DNA from: Uranotaenia lowii
Lineage: Eukaryota; Arthropoda; Insecta; Diptera; Culicidae
Direction of reading: 5' to 3'
Assembly (NCBI RefSeq): GCF_029784155.1
Contig: NC_073693.1
Coordinates: forward strand, 155,620,848-155,684,847
DNA: 64,000 bases
The notes beneath the pieces are model-generated. The model was not told the origin of the DNA. It saw only the letters and a program-made list of their open reading frames with translations, and did no database searches. Of the stretch, positions 34,320 to 45,564 are shown piece by piece; the stretch's first letter is position 1; every line of letters starts with the position of its first letter. Position numbers and translations under genes: made by a program.

Positions 34320-35477
34320 GGGGAGAATGAGGATACTTGATCTCTTGTGTCCGGAGTATCTAAAAGATATAAAATTTTCATTGTTCATCAGGTTATGTCG
34401 TTAGACGAATCACCAAATAACTAAATTAATGACATTTTCTAAAAAAATGTACCAAATAGAACGAGACATTGAAGCTGTTATGTTATAAAAATTAAAAAAT
34501 GTTAAGTAACGATTATTTTGGGAAACTTTTTTCAATGAGTTATTGCACTTCGTTCAACCCTCCAAAGCTGTTCACAAAATATCTTTTTCGTGGAAATTTA
34601 ATGATTTATTTTTACAGCTGTAGCAGGTTCCGAATAAAAAAATATTGAATAATAATTTTATTTCAAAATTGCTTTTTATTTCTTTGATGTTTGTAATGAT
34701 CAAGAATACATCTATCCGACGATGTATAATTTTTGGGTGTCCGAAGAAATAATTGATCTTTATCCCGGATTTTCTGGTATAAAAAATCTTACTTTTAAAA
34801 AAAGCCATCCTACTTTGACTTTGCTTCGCTGTTTATATCCCGCAAAACCGATTTCCAAGACTCAAATTTTAGATTTTCCGTTAATTTGATAATTTTTTTC
34901 ATATAACATACTTGGTCCCTGAAAACCTCAGTTATTCAGCCTATATTGAAATGATGATAAAGAAGCTTTGAATCTGTCTTTCGGGTCGTATTGAGACGAC
35001 CAGCTTTGGAAGGTTAAAAAAATCAATAATATGTGAATTGAAGATCATTTTTATCACTTAAAATGTTCCCCACATGAAAAAGTTTTGATAAAAATATATA
35101 CAGACCCCGTTGGTTTTTGGCAACATTCGAACGGTTCTTAGTTCTGTATAGCAGGATCAATATAATTTAGACAAACACTAAAAATACGTTTTAACGATCA
35201 GAAATGGTAATCGATTAAAACAACAAAAACTATTTTTTTTTTAAATTTATGAAGTACTTAAAAATTTCAAAAAATACAAACAAAATGACAAAATCAACTT
35301 CAAAATGACGAAGAATGACAAAATCAGTAAAAATCACAGAAAAAAACAAAGGTTATAAACAAAACAAAAATAGTGTAAAATGCATCGAAAACATGAGAAA
35401 AAACTGTAAAAAATCTAAAAATGGTCGGAAAGTGACTTTTAATTACGTAAATGATAATGAAAATGGTTAATTTGTCT

Positions 35478-36110
35478 GAATCAAAGCAATCGAAAGATTC
35501 CTTTTAATTCAACCACGGTAAATGAAAAGTTCATATACCAGTATTTCGATAGCAACTTACTACCTTCTTCAGTGAACGTTTTCGATAATCGAAAACGTTC
35601 ACTGAAGAAGGTAGTAAGTTGCTATCGAAATACAGACCCCGTTCGTTTTTGGCAACACGCCCGTAAATTTTATGTTGCCAAAATCGAATGTTGCCAAAAT
35701 CGAACGGTTTTTTTTTGTCACTTTTTTATTTTTGATTTTCATTTCAAATTATTCAAAATTGATGTAAAACCTTGTATTGGCATAAAATATTTCAATTTGG
35801 CTCAATTATATTAGTTTTAAGCAGTAAAACATGGAAAAAATAATGTTTTAACTGTGTAAAACTATTATAATTAAGCTGAATTGAAAAATTTCATGCTAAT
35901 ATTACGTTTTACATGAATTTTGATTAATTCGAAATGAAAATAAAAAATAAAAAAGTGACAAAAAAACCCATCTTTTTTGGATGTTGCCAAAAACGAACGG
36001 TTTTTGCTCGGATGTTGCCAAAATCGAATGTTGCCAAAATCTGTACTGGTGTATGAACTTTTCATTTACCGTGGTTGAATTAAAAGGAATCTTTCGATTG
36101 CTTTGATTCA
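35478..36110. repeat. near-perfect long palindrome, right arm split by the inner MITE
   Basis: 35541-35633 is a perfect inverted repeat of 46-nt arms around one A at 35587. Beyond it, 35478-35540 (CTGAATCAAAGC...) pairs with 36046-36110 (...GCTTTGATTCAG) with a single visible mismatch. Taking out the inner MITE and one TA reconstructs one continuous palindrome with arms of about 110 nt. A transcript would fold into a long, almost perfect hairpin. Confidence 0.85.
35633..36043. mobile_element. MITE family C, inner copy (411 bp)
   Basis: Left end CAGACCCCGTTCGTTTTTGG, right end TGTTGCCAAAATCTG, flanked by TA (35631-35632 and 36044-36045). It carries the GTTGCCAAAATCGAAT motif in tandem near both ends. 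It inserted into the right arm of the palindrome described separately. Confidence 0.82.
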
Positions 36111-36830
36111 GTTGAATCATTCAACCAAGAAGGCTCATACCACAACAGGGTTCATTTGTTAAAATAAGTGAAAAAAATTTCAACAAAAAAAACCGTTCGG
36201 TTTTGGCAACATTCGATTTTGGCAACATTCGATTTTGGCAACATTCGATTTTGGCAACATTCGATTATGGCAACACAAATTGTTCGGGACCCCGTTTGTT
36301 TTTGGCAACACAGAAACAAACGGGGTCTGTAATCAATTGGAATAAATCTAATATGTCAATCGTTGAAGTTTAGTATGAGCTCAATATGTAATGCCATTTC
36401 TTCAAAGCAATAGTAAACTCTCAAATTTTTAGCAAAATAGTTTTTTTTAAATGTCTGTTATGGCTTCATGAGTATAACTCTTCCCCAGAGTCCAAAAAGA
36501 TAAAAGTTTTAATCTTTTCAGAAGACCATGATCACTCCTTAGCACGAAATTTGTTAATATTTATTGAATAACTAACATTTATTCAATTATAAAAAGGACT
36601 CTAAAAAGTTTTTTTACCTAAAAATAAGATAATTGCGCCTTTAAGTATGCAATGAGAATAGGATGGAAAACAGACTTTTAGAATTCTTTTTGTCTGTAAA
36701 ATGAAAAGTTATATGGCCAAAAATAGTCAAAGGTCCTTCATTTTTTGATTTTGCATGAATTTTGCCAAGGCTCAGGAATAATGGATCAATTATTCTCTAT
36801 TAATCCTCTTGAACCAAGTTTTTCGCTGAA

Positions 36831-37387
36831 AAATTCACGGAAGTTGTATTTTTTAATTACAATCTTCTTTTGTTCTACAAAAAAACGGTGAATATACGAT
36901 TTGTCAAACAAAATATTTTAAGCCATGTTTTTATTTTATCATTTTTACCCAACTTCGGTTATTTTTTTTATTTAAAATCAATCAAGAATATTTGTCACAT
37001 TTAAGGCCACATATTTGAAAAATGTAGGTCATGGCGTTTACAACGCAAACGTCTATGTTATTCAACTAAACATGACCATAGAACAAATCCAGAGTAAAAT
37101 TGTGCAGTGTTCATTTACAAATTATCAATTACTGTAGTTATTAAGTGTCATTTATATTATAGAATAAGAGAAAGGGCTGAAGCCTAGGATCTAATCAATA
37201 AAACTAAAACTAAAAATAAAGTATACATAGATATTTCAAACGTAGAACTTAGCTCGTTACTACATAAGAGGATTGAACGTTTTTCGATAGCTTAATCTAA
37301 AAATTTATTTTAAAATAACTCAGTTTGTGTGGAAGTGAGTTTGAGGAAGTCTAATGACTACACACTTCCCTACAAATTCTCAATTGT
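36831..37387. other. AT-rich, no feature seen
   Basis: No supported ORF or repeat. Confidence 0.5.
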
Positions 37388-37395
37388 GCGTAGGT

Positions 37396-37836
37396 TGAGG
37401 TTGCCAGAGTTCCCGGTTTTTTCCGGGTTTGCCCGGATATTTACCCGGATTTCATTTACACATGCCCGTATTTAGCCCGGACTTATTCATTTTATTTGGC
37501 AAATCACACAAATAAAACAAATAATATTGTAATTATTTTTAAATTTATGCCTCCAAAACAAAAGTTTTTGAAAAAGTTTTTTAAAATAATCAAGAAAGGT
37601 TTTTTGGAAGCCATAAATATGATTATGAATCTGTCGATTAATTTTGATGAAAAAATGTTTTCCTTCCCTTTTTTTCTTGATTTGTATTGAGTGATATCGA
37701 AGTTTTGGAAAAAAATTTGCCCAGATTCTTGGTCGTCAACTTCGAAATCATACTACCGGATTTTGCCAGGTTTTTAAATAAAATTTCCAGGATTTGGCCG
37801 GCCCGGCTACGTGCTGAATAAATTCTGGCAACCTTA
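37396..37836. mobile_element. hAT-type MITE (441 bp)
   Basis: The termini are inverted (TGAGGTTGCCAGA at left, TCTGGCAACCTTA at right) with a perfect 8-bp duplication GCGTAGGT (37388-37395 and 37837-37844). The subterminal parts are rich in CCGG/CCCGG words. A truncated relative lies at about 24840-24990. Confidence 0.87.
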
Positions 37837-37844
37837 GCGTAGGT

Positions 37845-38549
37845 GAAGACCTCCATACTCCGAGAACAGACATATCGGTTTGCGTTTTCGTTTGTTTACT
37901 GCTGCGGCTGCCACAAGGATACTTGTTTTATTGATAATAATTTTGTTCCAGTTCTGAGTGAGCCGATAAAGACGTGATAATAAAAAGAATCTACATGAAC
38001 GGAACAGGAAATCTTGGGAAGCTGGACACTCTCCCTTGAAGAACAGCTGAGAACGAAGATGAAGTTCAAGTAGTTTGTACCTTTCCTTGCGGATGAAATA
38101 TGGCAATTCATTGCTGCTGCTACTGATACTCCAGATGGTGAAGTGTTGCGAAGCATATTTTCCATAAACAGCTAGCAACTAATTTATAATTTATGTTTCG
38201 GTTCGGACCAGAATCATTTTGTCTTCTGTGGTTGATACGCTCTGTAGCATTGAATGAGTTTAAATTATGTTTCATTATTGCCCTCGACACCTCACACAGT
38301 ATGAAGTATATACCTACTATTATAGTGTGGCTCGAGAAATTTTAAAATTTCTCTGTTTTGTTGATAAGCATTTTGCCATTGCATTGGTAGAAAGGAATTG
38401 GAATAGTATGTTGCAAAAATCGTTCAGGTGGTGCCATGGACCGTCCAATATCTGCAATTGCAAGATACTTGTAGGGTAACGGAATTATTTTAGACCAGTT
38501 TGATTTTCTCTCTTATGTTGCAAAAAATCATAAAAAATTTATGCAAATA
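37845..38549. other. host-like DNA, no recognisable gene
   Basis: Moderately GC-rich with overlapping open frames on the minus strand (37834-38178, 37896-38165). Their products carry no recognisable domain. Confidence 0.35.
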
Positions 38550-39776
38550 AAGGGTGATACGGTAAAAATTTGGTCAAGGGAAAACGCGTGTAAATCGGTG
38601 AAATTGTTTATTTAAAAAATCAAATTAAATTTCTTTCTCAAGTTTAATTAGTATAAAATTCAGGAAAACTATTCAGTTAGGCTTCCGCTTTTCCAAATCT
38701 AAATTGTCGGGCCTTACGCTTAACCCCTGCCATCAGATTTTGTACAGCCACCTTGTCCACCTTCTTCGCCGCAGCAAGCCAGTTTGCCTTGAACTGCTGC
38801 TCGTCCTTAGCAGTTTTTTTGGTCTTCTTTAGGTTCCGCTTGACAATATCTCAGTATTTCTCAATTGGGCGGAGCTCTGGCGTGTTGGGAGGGTTCTTGT
38901 CCTTGGGAACCACCTGCACGTTATTGGCGGCGTACCACTCCATGGCCTTTTTATCGTAATGACAAGATGCCAAATCCGACCAAAACAGTACGGAACAACC
39001 GTGCTTCTTCAGGAAAGGCAGCAGACGTTTATTCAATCACTCTTTCACGTAAATTTCTTGGTTGACAGTCCCGGAAGCTATGAAAATGTTGCTTTTTAAG
39101 CCACAGTTACAGATGGCTTGCCAAACCAGATATTTCTTCGCAAACTTTGACAGTTTCATGTTCTTGAAAATATCTGCTACCTTTCCCCTTCCTTTTGTCG
39201 TAGAAAACTCCTGTCCCGGAAGCTGCTTGTAGTCGGCTTTGACGTAGGTTTCGTCGTCCATTACCACGCAGTCAAACTTTGTAAGCATCGTCGTGTACAG
39301 CCTCCACGATCGCGCTTTGGTCGTCGTATTTTGTTTATCATCGCGATTTACTACCTTCTTGTAAGTCGATAGTCCGGTTCGTTTTTTGGCTCGATGCACG
39401 GTTGTAGACGATACACCCAGCTTATTTGCGGCATCTCGGAGAGAGAGGTTAGGGTTTCGCTTGAAACTACCGGCAACTCTCTTTGTCGTCTCAGCGACTT
39501 CCGGTTTTCGATTTCCCTCCAATCCAGACTTCCTGGCCCTCGACAAACGTTCCCCAAACACTTTAATTACATTTGTAACGGTTGATTTGGCAACTTTTAG
39601 CGATTTTGCCAGCTTTGCGTGCAAGTTGCTCGGATTTTCGCGATGCGCGAGCAAAATTTTGATAGCTGCTCTTCTTCCTTGGACGGCATTTTGACAACTA
39701 AAGAGTGAATTCCAAAATCAATATTGAAAGAAATACGTCGAGTTGATATTGACAAAATTTTGACCGTATCACCCTT
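38550..39776 (-). mobile_element. ITmD37E element, copy 3 (best preserved, 1227 bp)
   Basis: Termini AAGGGTGATACGG and CCGTATCACCCTT with TA at 38548-38549 and 39777-39778. It is nearly full length and carries the longest surviving transposase frame of the three copies. Confidence 0.9.
38676..39688 (-). pseudogene. ITmD37E transposase, copy 3, one frameshift and two nonsense codons
   Basis: The probable ATG is at about 39688 (MPSKEEEQ), but a missing base just inside shifts the frame relative to copy 2. From 39654 the frame is open for 205 codons, with LGVSSTTVHRAKKRTGLS and the first Asp in CVVMDDETYVKADY. A stop then occurs before LNKRLLPFLKKHG (where copies 1 and 2 have Cys) and another after ELRPIEKY (where they have Trp). 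LFWSDLASCHYD and RPIEKY keep the 37-residue spacing. Only three lesions are visible, so this was probably the most recently active copy. Confidence 0.87.
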
Positions 39777-39778
39777 TA

Positions 39779-41577
39779 CAGTTTTAGCTTTGGCTTTAAA
39801 TATGTTTCACTTTATTTTTCCATGATTAGTTGTTTTATAAGAGAGAAATACAAGCTGGTCCAAAATAAGTTCGTTACCCTGGCATTCTACAATAATTATA
39901 AAATTGACATTAAAGAATTTTTGAGATTGGATTTTTTGAAGCTTCTTTTTCCAGCAGATAACTGTCTTATCAATCACAAGAAATTTTCCATCCTTTCCAT
40001 TGGCGATCAAAAAGTTGAAATTCACCCTTCGGATGTGCTTTCAACGAAATTAATCATTCAATTCAATTGTAATCGTTTCACCGAAACGCATTAGAATAAA
40101 GCAAACACCTCGTTCGGGATGATTCGCAGGAATTGCCTGGCAAATCATAGAGCGAGCAGCTGTTCTAAAAACCAAATACCAAGAAAATGCATGAATATTT
40201 AACAGCTACCGGTACTCTTCGACTAAGATATTCGATGGCATTTGCTAGCTTTAGATGTCCTTCTGCCGGGGAGCATGTTCTATTCCTTGCTCTATCTCTG
40301 TCGCGTTCCCTTTTACTCCGGTCTCTTTCTCTCTCTCTCTGTCGCTTTCTGATGCCCCCAAAACGAGGCCACGTCTCGACTTCCTCCGCCTGATGTTCGC
40401 CGTAATCATCATCAATTCGGTTGCCATTCGGATGAATCTGGAACAAAATGGTTCCACGATAATGCTGCAAGCAACTGCATGTTTGACGCAATCTTGTGAA
40501 GGGTTCTGGAAAACGCTGTTGCTGACCCCTTTGTTGGTATTTGCTTTGGCAAATTCACTTTTTCCTAGCAGCTTACAACAATGTAGCGCAGTTGAAAAGG
40601 CAAAAGTTACGTTTCCGGGTAACCCTTGAAGATTGTGGCATTTGAAAATAATGATATTTTTATATTGTTTTGTCACAGTTAGACGCGATTTAAAATTCCA
40701 TCAACTCAAAACCAAACGCTTTAAATGATTCAAATATTAAAATCTTCTCATTACATGAGGAATTCAAGGGTTCAAAAGGACACGACAAAGAAAACGTGCC
40801 ATCAAAGGAACTTCCCACAGAAGGTGCATCAAACTGAATTCTTCACTCACCTTGATCACATCTAAGGGATTCCCTTCAATCATTTGCTTGTGTTCGGATT
40901 ATTTATTTAAATGATTGATTAAAACCCATTTAAACGTGAGCAACAGAAATAGTGCTACATGAAGAATGGGCGAAGGGAATGCGGAAAGATAAGCTTTATT
41001 AAGTCTGCACATTATTGAATTTTCAGCTCGTAAATTGTGTCTGATAATGTTTACACACTGCTGGCAGCAGTTAGTTCATCCGATGGTGATGGGGCAGGCC
41101 AGTTAAAGGAAAGGAGTCGAGTGATGTGTGGGTGGATATTTGCAGTTTGATTTGCATCGACGAGTGCCAAAGTGATTGGGAGCAGTTCACAAAATGGTTA
41201 CCTTATCGATGAAGAGGATTTCGTTGGGAAAGGTTTTGCCATATATATGTAGATACCTATCTAGTATTTGAAGTAGTTCAGCTGAGTTGAGTAAGGTGAA
41301 TTTGCATCGATGACTGGGAAAGGAGCAAATTGTGTTGCCGAACTGTTGGACAGTTAGATTTAAATTTCAATTGAAAGTAACGCATTCGGTGTATAGAAAA
41401 GTTTCCTTAGAGTTTTTGGTACTCACGTTTGGAAATCATTTTAGGAAATTAAATTTCTGAGGAAGACCGTTTAGAGTACTTGAAGAAGAGGTATGACATT
41501 TTTGCGCAAAGCAATAGTTTTGAGAAATAATAGTTTTGAGAAATGATGGTTCAGATTAACTTCGTTTTAAGTAGGTC
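39779..41577. other. host-like block with a CT-rich microsatellite
   Basis: 40160-41350 is GC-richer and TE-free. A CT-rich run lies at about 40320-40345. Frames are open on both strands over the same bases (40255-40629 plus, 40251-40676 minus), which argues that at least one is chance. No domain is recognisable. Confidence 0.35.
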
Positions 41578-42751
41578 CCGTAAACTGGGGGAACAATGAT
41601 CACTTTTTTAATTCATTTTGGAATATTATGGAAGGGGTTTCTTTTTTGTTAAACTTAATAATTTTAAAATACTCACTGAGGTAAGGAGTGTAATGCATGA
41701 TCATTGGTAGCAGAATACTTAAACGTCATTTGTGGCTATAACTAAATGTTTGTTAGAGCAAGTTCACTGGTGTTGGGAAAAAGTGGTAGAAATTTTGACA
41801 CTTACAGCACATTTTGAAAATTTCGCCAGGCAAAAACATTTTTAAGATCTGTGGCCTTCTAGTTATTTTACAACACGTGTTGTATTTTAGCATGCTGTGA
41901 TGAAAAAATAGCAATATTTCTATCACATACGGCTGAAGTAGAAACAGTGTTGTATAAAATCTTGAAAACCAATTTTGCATGGTAAAATTTTCAAAATGTC
42001 TAAACTTCTACCACGTTCTCCAACACCAGTGAACTTGCTCTTACAATACCAGATTTCATGTTTCGAGGTAACTTTGATCACTATGGCTTTAACGTATCTC
42101 AACATCTTCAAAAATACTGGTTTGATGCCGAATAGCACTAAAGGCCTAAAACATCGCTAACAGTAATTTTTTGTTTGGAAAAGATGGACAATGTTTTTGC
42201 ATACATTTAGGGGCAAAAATTATAAACATTTCTCAATATTTTTGGGCCTCAAAAACAAATTAAATTCATGAAATTCCCTTGGTCGTCCTACTATTCCTAT
42301 TTTTCTTTTTTTATTCCAAATTAACCATTTGATAGGGTTTTAAGCCACTTGTTCAATGCAGGATTTCTCATAAAAATGAGTTTTTTAAATATACAAAATT
42401 TTCAAAGAATGACCACATAAATGACCCAAATACTATACCTATATAAAGGAAAAAACTTAAACTTTCATTTAAAACATTCCATTTGCTTCTAAATGCGATT
42501 ATTTTTTCTGGAGAGGTGTATTTTTATGAGTCTTCGAAAAACAGATATTTTAAAACTTGAAAATTAGATTTTAAGTAGTATAAAAAAAACTCCACCTACA
42601 AACCAAATTTAGCTTATTTAAAACTCAATTTATTGCCTTTCAAACATAGAAAACAGTTTTCAGATATTTTAACTTCAGACTTAGTTAATGATGATTAAAA
42701 TTTGATGTTGATCAAAGTAACCCCGGTGATCAAAGTTCCCCCAGTTTACGG
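41578..42751. mobile_element. MITE family B, copy 2, carrying a nested MITE
   Basis: Inverted termini CCGTAAACTGGGGGAAC at both ends, with TA immediately after the right end (42752-42753) and TA four bases outside the left end. The phrase 'tgatca' recurs subterminally. No transposase. The nested 285-bp element at 41756-42040 is absent from copy 1 at 22-23.7 kb. Confidence 0.85.
41756..42040. mobile_element. TTA-flanked (PIF/Harbinger-type) MITE nested in MITE family B
   Basis: Termini GAGCAAGTTCACTGGTGTTG and its inverse, TTA on both sides (41753-41755 and 42041-42043). MITE family B copy 1 near 23595 has the uninterrupted sequence with a single TTA (TAA on its strand), which verifies the 3-bp duplication. 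The 75-residue ORF 41753-41980 minus is a chance frame. Confidence 0.88.
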
Positions 42752-42753
42752 TA

Positions 42754-43049
42754 CAGAATTTGAATATGAATTGTTTTTAAAGAAGTATGAATTGAATTAA
42801 CTGTTTTACTTCTCAAACGAACTGTAGGTATGAGGAATGATTAAAATTATTGTAGAGTCGATACCAATTGAATTTATTTATAAACAAATTAGGGTAGAAA
42901 TGCAGGCCTTCAAATGGGACGTATTTAAAATGTAGATAATAAGATTCACACGGATTTATAGATTGAGAATTGAACACAGCCATCTTCAAGATTTTTTTAC
43001 CGATCAACTCTGGATAGATATTAGTCTATAGAAAACCATTTTCCCTTGA
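42754..43049. other. AT-rich spacer, no feature seen
   Basis: No supported feature. Confidence 0.5.
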
Positions 43050-43057
43050 CTTTTTTC

Positions 43058-44600
43058 TAGGGTGGTCTAAACGGTTTCACCGAAACCGGTAAAACCGTCT
43101 ATTTTCTAATACCGGAAATACCGGCTATTGAGACGGTTAAAAACCGGTATTTCCGGTAAATTTTTTACTATTCTTTTGCATTGAAGTAAAAGTGACACAG
43201 CTAAATGTTTTGTTATAAAAAATATGTATTAGTGCAAATTCTCAAATTTTGTTTAATCAGCTTCAAAATCTAAGCTCAATAAACCTAACTGCAAGGTTTA
43301 TGTGAGATTTGATATTGCTAAAACTTGTTGATGTAACTATTTGGATTTAAGCTATAGTGGCGTTCAAAAAAGTATCGATAAGCTGCCATATCTCTCAAAG
43401 AAGATATATTTTCATGACACTTTACACATTTTAGTTCAGCTATCGAACTAACGCTTCTGAACATTTAAAGACTGTTCAAGTGTACAATGACTGAATAAAA
43501 GATACAGCTACAAGAAATTTAAGATTGCTCCACAATAATCACTGTATTTTTCAATTAACTGTAATTTGGTCAAAAGGTGCAAAAATGATTTACCTATAAA
43601 CAGGCCAAGTTTATCAAAATCGTTCTATGCGGTGCTTTCACAAACTTTAATTTTTAAACCAAAAAATAAGAAGCTTCCTATTTTGTTTTCAAACATGAAA
43701 TGTTTCAACAAAGTCAGCAGTTAAACACATGTTCAAATGTTTGTAAGAAATTTTTCTATCAATATTATCAAGGCTATTGATGGGACTCTGTTGTTTTTAT
43801 TCTTAACGCTATTGAAGCATTTTATTTATCCACAAAAGCAGTTACAAAGATTTTATAAATTGTAACAGTATTATATTTAAAAAAAAAGACGTATGGATCA
43901 AATCCGAACAACTATATATATGGCTAAATTTTGACTGGATATTGAATAGATATTTATTCCTTTTCGTTCGTTTTAATGTAAGAAAGGCAAACTGAATGCG
44001 ATCCCGACCTAGGTTGCGAGGAAAACAGTCGTATTTTGGACAACAAAAATCTGTAATTCTGTGAGTCAACTTTGTCACAGAATTTTGTGTTTTGCCTTAT
44101 CAAATAACGTATTTTTTTACCGTAAAACCTTTTTGTATATCAAAATATAAATATTTTGTATAACATTTTCATGAAAGACGTTTTAAAACATTTACTAAAT
44201 CTGTAATATCTGTTCTTAAGTTTTAATACTGTATTACAGAATACAGGACAAAAATTCGTTGAAAATTATATGAAACTTCAATAATTTCTGCAACTTACAG
44301 CGAAATTATAATAATAACGATGATAAATGTTATGATTATCATGAGGAATTTAGATAGATAGATAGGTTTATGAAAAAGAGATAATTTAAAGACACAATAC
44401 CATATTTTTCAATCGAAAATGTTGCTATTGCGTGATAAATTCTGAGCATTTTATGCCACTACTACTGCAATTTGACGAAAAAATTTCATGAAATCGATAT
44501 GTTTTGAAAAATACCGGTTTTACCGGTTTTATCGGTTTTATAAATTACAAATACCGAATTACCGGATTTGAAAAAAAAACCCGTAAATCCGACCACCCTA
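43058..44600. mobile_element. hAT-type non-autonomous element (1543 bp) with CCGG-rich ends
   Basis: Termini TAGGGTGGTC and GACCACCCTA with a perfect 8-bp duplication CTTTTTTC (43050-43057 and 44601-44608). Both subterminal 100-bp regions are dense in ACCGGT/CCGGTA words in opposite orientations, likely transposase-binding sites. No transposase is recognisable in the AT-rich interior. Confidence 0.88.
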
Positions 44601-44770
44601 CTTTTTTCCCCAAAAAAACGTTTTTAGCGGACTTGAGTCTTCTTGGGGAATCAATATAAGCTAAGTATAGTTGTTCTTAGTAAATATGGTAGAGGCAAAT
44701 CTACCAAGCAAACCTCTCTAATAAATTGAATTAAATTTAAATCTAAATAAGATTTCAATGGTTTTTACAC

Positions 44771-45556
44771 TAGGGTTACCATACCCTTCAACGCCAAAAA
44801 GAGTACGTTGAAATCATATTTAAAAATATTTAGGAGAAACGGGAGAAACCAGGAAATTTAAGGCCATTTAAAAAGTGACAATTAGTTCCTAGGTATGTGA
44901 CTTACCTGGCAATTATGACTTTTCAAAAAATACTTCTAAAAATTTAAAGTTATCGTATTTAATTTTTGTACATTTTTTTTTGCAGATTTTTATCGAAAAG
45001 TCAAAGGGTTGTTGGATTATTCGAGAAGATAGAGATCAGAACATCGCAACCATGAGAAAATGATGCATTTCAAAAGGAGTTCAAATTGACTGATTGGGCG
45101 TTGATTGCATATTCAAAGGCGCTGATTGGCTGCACAGTTTATTTAGACACCTGGGAGAACTTTTCTCACAAGCGGTTTTAAAACTTTCGAAGTTGTTAAA
45201 TTTTACTAATAGAAAAGTACTGCTGATGAAATAAAAAACTTGTTTTTAACGAAAATTTTATTTTTAATCGATTTGTGATGCCTTCTATTTAAATTCATCG
45301 TTTGGAAAACTCAACAATGTAGAGAAACCTGGAGTACCGTCCCATGAATGCGGAAAGTGTGCATTTCTTTCGCACTTCTTGTACATATAGGAACACAAAC
45401 TTGAGAACTGGAAGAAATAAATTCGTTTCTCTGATAAAATGTCTTTCAATAAAAAAAAGAGTACAAACCGCAAAATTTCATAAAAAGAAGAGTACGCTCA
45501 TTTCTCGATCAAAAAAGAGTACATGTACTCTTAAAAGAGTACGTATGGTAACCCTA
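44771..45556. mobile_element. hAT-type non-autonomous element (786 bp)
   Basis: Termini TAGGGTTACCATAC and GTATGGTAACCCTA. Flanks TTTTACAC (44763-44770) and TTTTAGAC (45557-45564) form an 8-bp duplication with one mismatch. The word AAGAGTAC recurs near both ends. No transposase. Confidence 0.85.
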
Positions 45557-45564
45557 TTTTAGAC

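Larger units (their letters stand above)
35101..36329. mobile_element. MITE family C, outer copy (1229 bp) with tandem 17-bp motifs
   Basis: Starts CAGACCCCGTTGGTTTTTGG and ends with the inverse (AACAAACGGGGTCTG). TA is duplicated on both sides (35099-35100 and 36330-36331). Near the right end the 17-bp motif TTTTGGCAACATTCGAT repeats about four times (36195-36262), and inverse copies occur near the inner element. Such subterminal repeats are typical transposase-binding arrays. It contains the palindrome and an inner member of its own family. Confidence 0.82.
34320..36830. mobile_element. MITE family A, copy 3, greatly enlarged by nested insertion
   Basis: The left terminus GGGGAGAATGAGGATACTTG is identical to copy 1. 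Flanks on both sides of the nested block match copy 1 ('tcgttgaagtttag...caaagcaatagtaaactctc' beside 'tcgttcgagcttaaaa...caaagcaatggaaaactctc'). Later matching text includes 'gcgcctttaagtatgcaatg'. The right inverted repeat is eroded near 36790-36830. 35101-36329 is a separate TA-flanked element inserted into it. Confidence 0.75.

Noticed and set aside
40251..40676. Host gene suggested by 124- and 141-codon ORFs
   Set aside because: Both strands are open over the same bases, part of the interval is a CT microsatellite, and no domain, splice pattern or codon bias favours either strand.
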